A stretch of DNA of 64,000 nucleotides from Nocardia arthritidis (GCF_011801145.1 NZ_CP046172.1:8990001-9054000), one strand, 5' to 3'. Positions 29,352 to 38,142 are shown, counted from the stretch's first letter. The notes: generated from the letters alone by a model not told the origin. Numbers and translations: made by a program.

Positions 29352-30148
29352 TGGGCCCGGCCTGGCTGTTCTGTCCGGCGGACCGGCCGGATCGCTACGA
29401 GAAGGCCGCGGCCGCCGCCGATGTGGTGATCATCGATCTGGAAGACGGTGTCGCACCGGCCGACAAGGCCGCCGCGCGCACCGCGCTGCGCGAGGTTCGG
29501 CTCGACCCGGCGCGTACCGTTGTGCGCATCAACGCGGCGGGCACAACGGATCAGCTACTGGACCTCGCGGCGCTGGACGGCACCGGTTACCGGCGGCTCA
29601 TGCTGCCGAAATGCGAAGCGCCCGAGCAGGTCGGCGAGTTGCGCGACTACGAGGTGATCCCGCTGATCGAATCGCCGCTCGGTGCGCTCACCGTCGGGCA
29701 GATCATGCGGGCCGCCAACGCGGTCGGCGTCATGTGGGGCGCCGAGGATCTGGTCGCCGCGCTCGGCGGCCATGCCAGCAGGCACGCCGACGGCGGCTAC
29801 CGCGATGTCGCCCGCCATGTCCGGTCCACCGCGCTGCTCGCGGCGAAGGCATACGGCAAATTCGCCTTGGACTCGGTCTATCTGGACATCCACGATCTCG
29901 ACGGCCTGCGGGCGGAGTCGCTGGACGCGGTCGCGGTGGGTTTCGATGTCAAGGTGGCGATCCATCCGAGCCAGCTGCCGGTGATCCGATCCGCCTTCGC
30001 CCCGTCCGACGACGAAATAGCCTGGGCACAGCGGGTGCTCGACGAGGTGCCCAACCATCGGGGCGTATTCGCCTTCGAGGGCCGCATGATCGATGCCCCG
30101 GTCCTGCGGCACGCCGAACAGACCCTGCGGCGCGCACAGCGTCGCTGA
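29348..30148 (+). CDS. citE: CitE-like beta-hydroxyacyl-CoA lyase (HpcH/HpaI fold)
   Basis: 266 residues from GTG 29348 (ATG 29351 also possible). TIM-barrel lyase with WLFCPADRPDRYEKAAAAAD, VVIIDLEDGVAP near residues 26-37, VVRIN, IPLIESPLGAL and WGAEDLVAALGG, which give the Mg-binding Glu/Asp. Orthologous by position to Rv2498c of M. tuberculosis, which has been described as a beta-hydroxyacyl-CoA lyase rather than a citrate lyase. In this operon an HMG-CoA-lyase-like step giving acetoacetate and acetyl-CoA would complete leucine breakdown (inference). No CitF/CitD subunits are nearby. Confidence 0.85.
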   Translation: MMGPAWLFCPADRPDRYEKAAAAADVVIIDLEDGVAPADKAAARTALREVRLDPARTVVRINAAGTTDQLLDLAALDGTGYRRLMLPKCEAPEQVGELRDYEVIPLIESPLGALTVGQIMRAANAVGVMWGAEDLVAALGGHASRHADGGYRDVARHVRSTALLAAKAYGKFALDSVYLDIHDLDGLRAESLDAVAVGFDVKVAIHPSQLPVIRSAFAPSDDEIAWAQRVLDEVPNHRGVFAFEGRMIDAPVLRHAEQTLRRAQRR

Positions 30149-30173
30149 CCGATCCGAGCCAGGAGGTATTGCG

Positions 30174-32111
30174 GTGCAACCACAGTGGGTGCCCACCGAA
30201 CGTGACATCGCCGACGCCAACGTCACCGACTTCGCGAAGTTCGTCGCGGCACGCACGGGCGTGAACGCACCGGATTATCACGCGCTGTGGCAGTGGTCGA
30301 TCGACGACCTGTCCGGCTTCTGGCATGCGGTATGGGATTACTTCGAACTCGGACCGATCGCGGGCGAGGTGCTGGCGAGCACCGAAATGCCCGGTGCGCA
30401 ATGGTTTCCCGGCACGAAGCTGAACTACGTCGATCAGGTGATCCGGCAGGCCCGCACCGACCGGCCCGCCATCGTGCAGGCCCGCGAGGACGGTTCGGTG
30501 CGCGAACTGTCGTGGGCCGAAATGATCGACAGTACAACGGCCTTCGCACGCACCCTGCGCTCGCTCGGGGTGCGGCCCGGCGACCGGGTCGCCGGATATC
30601 TGCCCAATATCCCGGAGGCGGTCATCGCCTTCCTGGCCACCGCGAGCATCGGCGCGGTGTGGAGTGCCTGCGGCCAGGACTATTCACCGAAGGCCGCGCT
30701 GGACCGGCTCGGCCAGTTGGAACCGACCGTGCTCGTCACCGCCGACGGCTACCGGTACAACGGTAAGGAACACGACAAGCGCGCCGATATCGCCGCGCTG
30801 CGGGCCGGTTTGGGCTCGCTGCGGGCCACCGTCACGATTTCCCAATTGGGACTGGATGTTCCGGACACGCTCGCCTGGGCCGAGGCGGTCGAGAACACGG
30901 ACCTTGCCGTGATCAGCACGGAATCGGTCGATTTCGACCACCCGCTGTGGATCGTCTTCTCCTCCGGCACCACCGGACTGCCGAAGGGTATCGTGCACGG
31001 GCACGGCGGAGTCGTCCTGGAGCATTTGAAAGCCGTTGCGCTGCAGGCCGATATCGGACGCGGCGACACCTTCTTCTGGTACACCAGCCCCAGCTGGATG
31101 ATGTGGAACTTCCAGCTGGCCGGGCTGCTCGTCGGCGCGACGATCGTCACCTACGACGGCAGCCCCACCTATCCTGCCGCGGATGCGCTGTGGCGCATCG
31201 CCACTCAGACCGGGACGACGGTGTTCGGCACCAGCCCGGGTTATGTGCTGGCCTGCATCAAGGCCGGCGCGGTGCCGCGCACCCAGCACGACCTGTCGGC
31301 GCTGCGCACCGTCGGGATCACCGGTGCGTCGCTGCCGGTCTCCTCGGCCCTCTGGTTGGGCGACAATATCGGTGAGCACGTCCAGGTCTCCTCGATCAGC
31401 GGTGGCACCGACGTGGTTTCGGCCTTCCTCGGCGGTGTGCCGACCGTTCCGGCATGGCCCGGCGAACTGTCGGTCCCGTTCCTCGGCGCCGCCATCGATG
31501 CCTTCGACGAGGACGGCAAACCGGTGCGCGGCGAGGTCGGCGAGCTCGTGATCACCAAGCCGATGCCGTCGATGCCGGTGCGCTTCTGGGGCGATCCCGA
31601 CGGAAAGCGTTACCGCGAAGCATATTTCGACGTGTTTCCGGGTGTGTGGCGGCATGGCGACTGGATCACCATCACCGATCGCGGCAGCATCGTCGTGCAC
31701 GGCCGGTCGGATTCGACGCTGAACCGGCACGGCATCCGGATGGGCAGCGCCGATATCTACCAGGCCGTCGAGCAGTTGCCGGAGATCACCGAGGCGCTGG
31801 TGATCGGCGCGGAACAACCCGACGGCGGCTATTGGATGCCGCTGTTCGTCGTCCTCGCACCCGGCGCCGAACTCACCGACGAGCTGAAGGACAGGATCAA
31901 CACCACCATTCGCACGGAGGTGTCGCCGCGGCACGTGCCCGACGAAATCCTTGTCGCACCGGGTATTCCGCACACCCGCACCGGTAAGAAGCTGGAGGTG
32001 CCGATCAAGAAGCTGTTCCAGGGCGCGGAGCCGGGCCGAGTCGTGGAACGCAGCGCGGTAGACGATCCGGCGCTGCTCGACTGGTACGCCGCGGTGCGCC
32101 CGGCGCGGTAG
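30174..32111 (+). CDS. aacS: Acetoacetyl-CoA synthetase
   Basis: 645 residues from GTG 30174, with a textbook AGGAGG 7 nt upstream. Adenylate-forming enzyme: N-terminal ACS-type cap (DYHALWQWSIDDLSGFWHAV), ATP loop VFSSGTTGLPKGIVHGHGG near residues 260-280, FFWYTSPSWMMWNFQLAGLL, GGTDVVSAFLGG, HGRSDSTLNRHGIRMGSADI and the C-terminal Lys in HTRTGKKLEVP. AacS-specific length and motifs distinguish it from acetyl-CoA synthetase. It activates acetoacetate to acetoacetyl-CoA. Last gene of the operon, followed by a strong hairpin. Confidence 0.93.
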   Translation: MQPQWVPTERDIADANVTDFAKFVAARTGVNAPDYHALWQWSIDDLSGFWHAVWDYFELGPIAGEVLASTEMPGAQWFPGTKLNYVDQVIRQARTDRPAIVQAREDGSVRELSWAEMIDSTTAFARTLRSLGVRPGDRVAGYLPNIPEAVIAFLATASIGAVWSACGQDYSPKAALDRLGQLEPTVLVTADGYRYNGKEHDKRADIAALRAGLGSLRATVTISQLGLDVPDTLAWAEAVENTDLAVISTESVDFDHPLWIVFSSGTTGLPKGIVHGHGGVVLEHLKAVALQADIGRGDTFFWYTSPSWMMWNFQLAGLLVGATIVTYDGSPTYPAADALWRIATQTGTTVFGTSPGYVLACIKAGAVPRTQHDLSALRTVGITGASLPVSSALWLGDNIGEHVQVSSISGGTDVVSAFLGGVPTVPAWPGELSVPFLGAAIDAFDEDGKPVRGEVGELVITKPMPSMPVRFWGDPDGKRYREAYFDVFPGVWRHGDWITITDRGSIVVHGRSDSTLNRHGIRMGSADIYQAVEQLPEITEALVIGAEQPDGGYWMPLFVVLAPGAELTDELKDRINTTIRTEVSPRHVPDEILVAPGIPHTRTGKKLEVPIKKLFQGAEPGRVVERSAVDDPALLDWYAAVRPAR

Positions 32112-32122
32112 TACCACCGATG

Positions 32123-32156
32123 ATTCCCGCATATCGAGCATTCGATATGCGGGAAT
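32123..32156. terminator. Transcription terminator of the leucine-degradation operon
   Basis: Perfect 15-bp stem ATTCCCGCATATCGA / TCGATATGCGGGAAT with a GCAT tetraloop, 11 bases after the aacS stop and followed by AAAT. One of the two strongest hairpins in the window. Confidence 0.85.
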
Positions 32157-32354
32157 AAATATCTCGGGCGGTCCGACCTACCGACCAGAAAGTCGAATAC
32201 GCCGGAATGATCCCGAATCCGAATATCGGTCGACCGAATTCACCGATCCGATCCGAAAAACGGGGCAGCGAGTACCTTTCCGAATGCATCGCTTTCCGGT
32301 ACAGACGCACAGTACCCTCGATGCATCGGATTCTCATGGCCACAGGGGGTCATC

Positions 32355-32603
32355 ATGTCGGAACCGACCGGCGTCGAAGAAATTTTACGCAAACTCCGGA
32401 CACAAGCCAGTTTGACCGCCGATGAAGTCGATCGCCTGCAATCCCATATTGATCAATTGCAGAATCGGGCCACCGAGGAAGGCACCCAGCATCACAGCGA
32501 TTCCACCCCGGGCTCACACCACTCGCACCACGAATCCTCGGCCACCGATCTGATCGGTTTCCTGGAGCGGGTGACGAGCAAACTCCAGCAGCCGCCGCAA
32601 TGA
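32355..32603 (+). CDS. 82-residue His-rich small protein, putative substrate of the HExxH enzyme
   Basis: Starts at ATG 32355 with AGGGGG upstream; stop overlaps the next start (ATGA). Residues 6-36 are an amphipathic helix-turn-helix (GVEEILRKLRTQASLTADEV, DRLQSHIDQLQ); residues 45-62 are the His/Ser stretch QHHSDSTPGSHHSHHESS with six His; residues 63-78 form a second short helix (ATDLIGFLERVTSKLQ). There is no signal peptide and no Cys. A leader-like helical part plus a low-complexity polar segment next to a peptide-modifying-type enzyme suggests a RiPP-like precursor or a metal-binding partner; both are inference. I do not recognise a named family. Confidence 0.75.
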   Translation: MSEPTGVEEILRKLRTQASLTADEVDRLQSHIDQLQNRATEEGTQHHSDSTPGSHHSHHESSATDLIGFLERVTSKLQQPPQ

Positions 32604-34087
32604 CGATCACCGATGCCCTCGCACCGGATGCGGCGCTGCCCGTATCCGAATTCGACGAGCTGCTGGTATCGCATCCGTTCGGCGATTCCGGATATCTCAC
32701 CGGACAATTGGAGGCCGCGTTCCGGCGCAGGCTGCTCAGCCTCGCCTACCGATTGCCGCTGGCCAACGACGTACTCGACGCACTGGACGCCGCCACCCCG
32801 TACGCGCGCTACCGCATGTTCGGCGACACCGTATTCCGCTGTGCCGTACAGCATTTGCAGGTCCAACTGCTGGACGGCGGCCGATACGGCCTCGACGGCG
32901 GGCTGGCGAGGCAGATACTGCGCGCCGCGGCGGACCGGCTGGCCACCGGCGGTATCGGCCTACTCGGCGCACAACTCGACGACCGCATCGGCCCCGAGCC
33001 GTACCACGGCTGGATATGGCATGAGGACGGCCGGAATACGCCGGTCACCCGGGCATTTCACGATATCGTTCGCGATCACTACGGGCTGGCGCTGTGCACG
33101 CCGACCGAGAACGAAATAGCGCTGCTGATACAGGCCACCAGGCTATTGGAAACGGTGCTGCCCCGGGTGGCTCGCAGCGCACTCACCCACACCCATCTCG
33201 TCGCGATCTTCCGGCCCGAGGGCCGCTGGGAATCGACCCGGTCCAGCTCCGAATTCAAGGTCAGCGGAACGATTTTCCTCAACCGGCGTACCTTGACGAA
33301 TGTCTGGACGGTTGCCGAACATCTGTTGCACGAATCGCTACACCAGCAGCTGTACGACATACGGCAGACTCATTCGCTGCTGGTTCCGAATGCCGCCAGA
33401 TCCGATGCCCCGCTGATCCATTCGCTGTGGAACACACCGGACCGCGGCGGCGGAAACAAATGGGACACCCATCGCGCACTCGCCGCGTTCCACGTATATA
33501 TCCATCTGACCCTGTTCGCCCGCGCCGCCGCGTCATCCGGCGAATTCGCCGCACGGTTCGGTCCGGTGCGGATGCTCGGACCGCAGACCGCTATCGCCAG
33601 AGCGCAATATCTCGGCGAACAATTGCGGCAGCGCGGCTGGCCCGAACTCGGGCGGGCGGGGCACACGCTGGTGGAGTGGTTGGATTCGATCCGCCCCGCG
33701 CTGATGCCGCCGCTGGTCACCGGATCCTTCGTCCATCTGCTGCTCGACCGATACTGGCGCGAGGCGGCGACCGTCGCCGCGGCGGCGGCGCGCGGCGAGC
33801 CGGACGACGACGGCCTGCTCGATGCCCTGATAACCCGCGAAATCGAGTCCGTGCGAACAATTCTCACCACCATCGACGGTGACGTGCGCGGCTTCGACGA
33901 GGCATTGGAGACCAATGCCGACACCCCGGCGGAACGGTTCACCACCGCCAGGGCGGTCATCGCGGAAACCCTGATCAGGGCCTGTCCGCGCAGATACGAA
34001 CTGGCCCTGACGCGAGAACCGGACGAACTGGTCCGATCGATGATCGAACTGTCCAGTGAGCAATTGCGGGTCTACCTCGGACGGTGA
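32600..34087 (+). CDS. HExxH-motif protein, putative peptide beta-hydroxylase
   Basis: 495 residues. The metal motif HESLH is at residues 244-248 within VWTVAEHLLHESLHQQLYDI, preceded by FKVSGTIFLNRR and followed by WDTHRALAAFHVYIHLTLFA. Overall layout resembles the HExxH motif domain (TIGR04267-type) family, members of which are alpha-ketoglutarate-dependent peptide beta-hydroxylases in RiPP pathways. No signal peptide or membrane segment, which argues against a secreted metalloprotease. It is translationally coupled to the 82-residue His-rich protein upstream (ATGA) and to an aldo/keto reductase downstream (GTGA). Family assignment is from motif and context; a zinc peptidase or an unrelated metalloenzyme cannot be excluded. 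Confidence 0.72.
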   Translation: MTITDALAPDAALPVSEFDELLVSHPFGDSGYLTGQLEAAFRRRLLSLAYRLPLANDVLDALDAATPYARYRMFGDTVFRCAVQHLQVQLLDGGRYGLDGGLARQILRAAADRLATGGIGLLGAQLDDRIGPEPYHGWIWHEDGRNTPVTRAFHDIVRDHYGLALCTPTENEIALLIQATRLLETVLPRVARSALTHTHLVAIFRPEGRWESTRSSSEFKVSGTIFLNRRTLTNVWTVAEHLLHESLHQQLYDIRQTHSLLVPNAARSDAPLIHSLWNTPDRGGGNKWDTHRALAAFHVYIHLTLFARAAASSGEFAARFGPVRMLGPQTAIARAQYLGEQLRQRGWPELGRAGHTLVEWLDSIRPALMPPLVTGSFVHLLLDRYWREAATVAAAAARGEPDDDGLLDALITREIESVRTILTTIDGDVRGFDEALETNADTPAERFTTARAVIAETLIRACPRRYELALTREPDELVRSMIELSSEQLRVYLGR

Positions 34088-35307
34088 CGGAAGGCGGACG
34101 GATGGAGGCGCAGCACCCTGGTCTGCGTTCGGTGCTCGACGCGGTCCGCAGTGGTCGGCCGCTCAGCGATTCGGAGCTGGCGATCCTGGAAAGCCAGCTA
34201 CGCGTGCTGCGGGCGGCGGGCGCCGCGAATCCGCCGTCCGCGCCCGAGCCGCAGGTCACCGAACGCAGCGTGCCCGCGCTGCCGGGGTCCATGCTCACGG
34301 GCGGGGCGCGGGCCGACGGCACCGCGGCATACGCGGCCGCCGGACCTTCTACCGCCGGATTTTATCGTGTGGCCCAGGGACTTTCGTTGTCCTCCATCGG
34401 TATCGGCACCTATCGGGGCGGGCAGTCGGCCGGGGTCGACGCCGCCTACATCGCCGCACTCCGGTACGCGCTCGCGCACGGCGTCAACGTCATCGACACC
34501 TCGCTCAACTACCGGCGGCAGCGCTCGGAAGTCTGTGTCGGCGCGGCACTTCGGCACTTCGTCGAATCCGAGCACGGCCGCAGGGACGGGGTGCTCGTCG
34601 CGAGCAAAGGCGGCTTCCTGGTGCCGGGCGCGCTGCCTCGCCACCTGCCGTTCGCCGACGAAATCGTCGGCGGCGCACACTGTTTGGCGCCCTCGTTCCT
34701 GGCCGACCAACTCGACCGCAGTCGCCGCAACCTCGGGCTCGACGTGATCGACCTCTACTACCTGCACAACCCGGAAACCCAGGCCAGGGTGGTCGATCCG
34801 CGAATCTTCGCCTCCCGCATCACCAGAGCCTTCGAATATCTCGAATACGCCGCCGACGAAGGACTTATCGGCTGGTACGGCATCGCCACCTGGGACGGAT
34901 TCGCCAGCGGGCTGCTGTCGTTACCGACCCTCGCCGCCACCGCCCGGCGGGTCGGCGGTGAGCGGCACCGGTTCCGCTTCGTCGAACTACCGCTCAGCCT
35001 CGGCCTGCTCGATACCCTTCCGGCACTGGAGAATGGCGTACTGCGCGAGGCGCCGGATCTCGGTATCACCGTCCTCGCCAGCGCGGCCCTCATGCAGGGC
35101 CGAGTCAGTCGCGATCTCCCCCAATGGATCACCCGCGCCATGCCCGGCCTGTCGGACGCCCAGCGCGCAATCCAATTCGTCCGCTCCATCCCCGGCCTGA
35201 CCACCGCGCTGGTCGGCATGCGCGACGGAGCCCACGTCCGAGAAAATCTCGACCTGGCCGCCCACCCCCCGCTGACCACCGCCGAATACCGCGCACTGCT
35301 CGACTGA
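34084..35307 (+). CDS. Aldo/keto reductase with an extra N-terminal helical domain
   Basis: 407 residues from GTG 34084, which overlaps the previous stop; ATG 34102 (residue 7) is an alternative. Residues 95-400 are an AKR barrel with tetrad residues in GVNVIDTSLNYR (Asp, Tyr), VASKGGF (Lys) and YYLHNPE (His). The first 90 residues are not part of a normal AKR: residues 13-43 form a helix-turn-helix similar to residues 6-36 of the small protein at 32355 (8 identities in 31, no gaps), followed by a Pro/Ala-rich linker. The extension may mediate docking to the other products of the cassette. Substrate unknown. Confidence 0.85.
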   Translation: MTEGGRMEAQHPGLRSVLDAVRSGRPLSDSELAILESQLRVLRAAGAANPPSAPEPQVTERSVPALPGSMLTGGARADGTAAYAAAGPSTAGFYRVAQGLSLSSIGIGTYRGGQSAGVDAAYIAALRYALAHGVNVIDTSLNYRRQRSEVCVGAALRHFVESEHGRRDGVLVASKGGFLVPGALPRHLPFADEIVGGAHCLAPSFLADQLDRSRRNLGLDVIDLYYLHNPETQARVVDPRIFASRITRAFEYLEYAADEGLIGWYGIATWDGFASGLLSLPTLAATARRVGGERHRFRFVELPLSLGLLDTLPALENGVLREAPDLGITVLASAALMQGRVSRDLPQWITRAMPGLSDAQRAIQFVRSIPGLTTALVGMRDGAHVRENLDLAAHPPLTTAEYRALLD

Positions 35308-35463
35308 CCGACTCGCGAACCTACGTGCTCGGGCATTGATCCATCGCCAGTTGTGGCTATGGTTGTCGACCTGAATATGGCCGCCTAAGGGCACCAGTGG
35401 AGGCCACTACTGGACGCGCAGTGACTCCTGTTGCGGCGCGGCCGAATTCGCTGCGGCCAGCCG

Positions 35464-35649
35464 TCAGCGGTAGTAGGGATGGCCGCCGATGGATGCGGTG
35501 AATACGGCCGCGTATTCGGCGCGGCACTTGGCCAGGTTGCGGCGCTCCTCGGGAGTGAGGCGGTAGCGATTCCAGGCGCGGCGGGCCGATTCGCCCAGGG
35601 CGGTCAGCAGCGCGCGGTCGCGCAGGCGCGGGAAGGTTACTGTGGTCAT
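35464..35649 (-). CDS. Small hypothetical protein
   Basis: 61 residues from the ATG at 35649, chosen because AAAGGAG lies 7 nt upstream. Basic and helical: LRDRALLTALGESARRAWNR, then LTPEERRNLAKCRAEYAAVF, ending IGGHPYYR. No membrane segment, one Cys. No family recognised. A 30-codon ORF with its own ribosome site ends 38 bases upstream. Confidence 0.55.
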   Translation of the reverse strand: MTTVTFPRLRDRALLTALGESARRAWNRYRLTPEERRNLAKCRAEYAAVFTASIGGHPYYR

Positions 35650-35687
35650 GATCTGCTCCTTTGCGGAAAAGCAGGCACCACAACCGA

Positions 35688-35780
35688 TTACCGGCACGCT
35701 CCGGTGCGGCGGTGGTGGATTGGGCAGGATGTGGGTGGCCGCCTACTCGGGTACGGGTCTTCGCCGTAATCCATGTCCAT
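35688..35780 (-). CDS. Possible 30-residue peptide ORF
   Basis: Short ORF MDMDYGEDPYPSRRPP followed by TSCPIHHRRTGACR. Its support is a good AAGGAGG site just upstream of two Met codons (35780, 35774) and its position in front of the 61-residue gene. It could be a leader peptide or chance. No similarity recognised. Confidence 0.25.
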   Translation of the reverse strand: MDMDYGEDPYPSRRPPTSCPIHHRRTGACR

Positions 35781-36114
35781 CACCTCCTTGCCGCCGAGAC
35801 GCACGCGTCGTCGATTCGTCCGTGCCAGAACCACGCACGGCAGGAGCACCGCCACCGAAAACGGCAGGGCGGGCACCCCTCTCGTCTGAGCTTCGGCACT
35901 GCACGACGTATCCCGTTGCGGGGAAGCCACTTTGGATCGCGCCTTAATCCGGGACGATCTGTCCTAGCCCTGGGCGTCTCTCGACGTCGTGGGACCAGTG
36001 GCCTTTGTTCGTACAGGAGCCTCGCCTAGCGAGGTGCTGACCAGACCATCGTCGACCCACCGCTGAGCCGCGTCAAGTCGGATCGACGTAAAGATGTCGC
36101 GTGGACGGGTCCGC
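35781..36114. other. Intergenic region downstream of the kinase gene
   Basis: About 330 bases between the kinase stop and the tiny ORF. It should hold the promoter for the small genes. No hairpin, RNA gene or supported ORF seen. Confidence 0.35.
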
Positions 36115-38142
36115 TCAGGCGCGCCCGGCCCAGCGACGCACGGGGCGCGACGCCACGCCGAACAGAATCACCGTCGCGGCGGCGAACAGCACGCCGTTCC
36201 CCGCGACAACGCTGGTGTGCAAGCCGCCGTTCATGACGAACCGGTAGCACAGGACTGTCGCGACCGTGCTCAATTGCGTTATCAGACAACCGGTTACGAG
36301 CATTCTCCGGGATCGCCGCCACCGCACGAACAGCAGCAGCGCGCCGAGTGTCAACAGGAACGCGCTCGGAATGGCCGTCAGATAATTCAGCAGCACGAAC
36401 TGCCCCCACTCGGACCGCGCCAGCATGTGCTGCACGCTGCTGCGAATGGTGTCGAGGTGTCCGTAGGCGCGCCACGCCTGAACCCCACCCACCAGCAGAG
36501 CCATCAGGCCGACCGGCAACGCGACCACGGCTCCGGACGAGGGCCGCGCGGTATTCGCATCCGCCCGTCGCGGAGCCTTCGCCGCATCGTCCACGGGCAC
36601 CGCGCCCCGACCCTGTTCCGGACCGCGCCGGGAACTCTGCGACGCGGCGGAGCCCGATCCGTGCCCACGGGCGGCTGCCTGCGCCGAAGCAGCACCCTGC
36701 CCACCCGCTGCCGCCTGGGCAGCGCCGTGATCCCGCACGGCACCCGGACCCGCACCCTGCCCGCGCGCAACCCCCTGCGCCCCGGCCGCGCCGGAACCCT
36801 GCGCCGCAACGGGAATCGCGTCCTGCCGATGCGCGCCGACCTGCCCCGCAGCGGGAATCACGCCTCGCCCGTGCGCGGCGGCCTGCGCCGGAGCAACAGC
36901 GGGACCTCGCCCATGCGCCGCGCCCGCGACGGAGCCGTGCGCCGCGACCGGAGCGGCGGCCTGGCCCCGCGTCGCGGATTGCCCCACAGCGGGAGAAGGC
37001 CCCTGCCCGTACGCGCCGGCTTGCCCCGCAACCGGAAGCGCACCTCGCCCATTAGCGGCATCAGGCGCGGCCGGAGCCTGACCTTGCACTCCCGGCACCG
37101 GTCCGGGCGCGGCCCCGAGCCCCGCACCGGCGCCAACACCTTGCGCCACACCGGTATTCGACGCTCGAACCGCGCCAGGAACCGAATCGCGCGTCCGATC
37201 ATCGGCCCCGAGCCAACCCGGCCGCCGCCCCGGAATCCCTTGCGCCGGAGCCTGATCGGCTCGCATCCCGGCACGCGGTGGCCCGGCATGCCATCCACCG
37301 CCCGGCTCCGCGCGCATACGCAATACTGAAGCCGCAGCCGCCGCGAATTCCCCACAGCTGGCGAATCTTTCGGCGGGCCGCTTGCTCATCGCCCGCGCGA
37401 TGACGGCGTGCAGCCGCGGCGGCACATCGGCCCGGGTGAGCGGCGGCACCTGCTGGCTCAGGTGACCGGCCACGATCTGGCCGGGATTCGTTGCGGAAAA
37501 AGGTGTTTCACCCGCCAGCAGCGCGTAGAGCGTGCAGCCGAGCGAGTACTGGTCGCTGCGGTGGTCGAGGTCGGCGCCGGTCAACTGTTCCGGCGAAGCA
37601 TAGGCGAGCGTCGCCGAAAACGTGCCGGTGGCAGTCAATTTCGTATTCGTGTCGAGCATCCGCGCGATGCCGAAATCGGTGAGCACCGCGCGTTCGGCCC
37701 GACCGGCGTCGGGCGTCGAGAGCAGGATGTTGCCCGGTTTGATATCGCGGTGCAGCACGCCGCGGCTGTGCGCGTAGTCCAGGGCCGCCGCGGTTTCGCC
37801 GACGATCCGCACGGCTCGTTCGACGGTCACTGTTCGCGGATTCAGCTTGGCCGCGTCGACGCCCTCGATGTACTGCATGGCTATCCACAGACGATCGTCC
37901 TCGACGCCGCGGTCGTGGATTCCGACGATGCCGGGGTGGTCCAGCCGGGCGACGACATTCGCCTCCCGCTCGAACCGCGCCCTGATCTCCGGATCGGCGG
38001 AAACCTCCCGGTTCAGCAGTTTCAGCGCCACCATCCGCGGCAGACGCGGATGGCGCGCGAGGTAGACGGTGCCCATACCGCCCTGCCCGAGTACGTCCTC
38101 GATCACGTACCCGGCAAATGTCTCACCCACCCCTACTTCCAC
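36115..38142 (-). CDS. Membrane Ser/Thr protein kinase (PknB-like) with repetitive linker
   Basis: 675 residues from GTG 38142 (GGAAGG 6 nt upstream). Kinase domain at about 1-270: ATP loop GQGGMGTVYLAR, VALKLL Lys, catalytic HRDIKPGN, DFG in LTDFGIARML, APE-like YASPEQLTG. Residues of about 290-545 are a low-complexity Ala/Gly/Gln/Pro/His linker with imperfect repeats such as AAHGRG and GQAGAYGQG. The C-terminus has about four membrane helices (VVALPVGLMALLVGGVQAW, then FVLLNYLTAIPSAFLLTLGA and two more). There is no PASTA domain, so it does not sense muropeptides like PknB itself. Signal and targets unknown. Confidence 0.9.
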   Translation of the reverse strand: MEVGVGETFAGYVIEDVLGQGGMGTVYLARHPRLPRMVALKLLNREVSADPEIRARFEREANVVARLDHPGIVGIHDRGVEDDRLWIAMQYIEGVDAAKLNPRTVTVERAVRIVGETAAALDYAHSRGVLHRDIKPGNILLSTPDAGRAERAVLTDFGIARMLDTNTKLTATGTFSATLAYASPEQLTGADLDHRSDQYSLGCTLYALLAGETPFSATNPGQIVAGHLSQQVPPLTRADVPPRLHAVIARAMSKRPAERFASCGEFAAAAASVLRMRAEPGGGWHAGPPRAGMRADQAPAQGIPGRRPGWLGADDRTRDSVPGAVRASNTGVAQGVGAGAGLGAAPGPVPGVQGQAPAAPDAANGRGALPVAGQAGAYGQGPSPAVGQSATRGQAAAPVAAHGSVAGAAHGRGPAVAPAQAAAHGRGVIPAAGQVGAHRQDAIPVAAQGSGAAGAQGVARGQGAGPGAVRDHGAAQAAAGGQGAASAQAAARGHGSGSAASQSSRRGPEQGRGAVPVDDAAKAPRRADANTARPSSGAVVALPVGLMALLVGGVQAWRAYGHLDTIRSSVQHMLARSEWGQFVLLNYLTAIPSAFLLTLGALLLFVRWRRSRRMLVTGCLITQLSTVATVLCYRFVMNGGLHTSVVAGNGVLFAAATVILFGVASRPVRRWAGRA

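Noticed and set aside
34056..34961. Arg-rich plus-strand frame overlapping the aldo/keto reductase
   Set aside because: A shadow of the real AKR frame; no domain and no ribosome site.
36094..37329. 411-codon plus-strand frame opposite the kinase linker
   Set aside because: Repetitive Arg/Pro-rich antisense of the Ala/Gly-rich linker; not protein-like.
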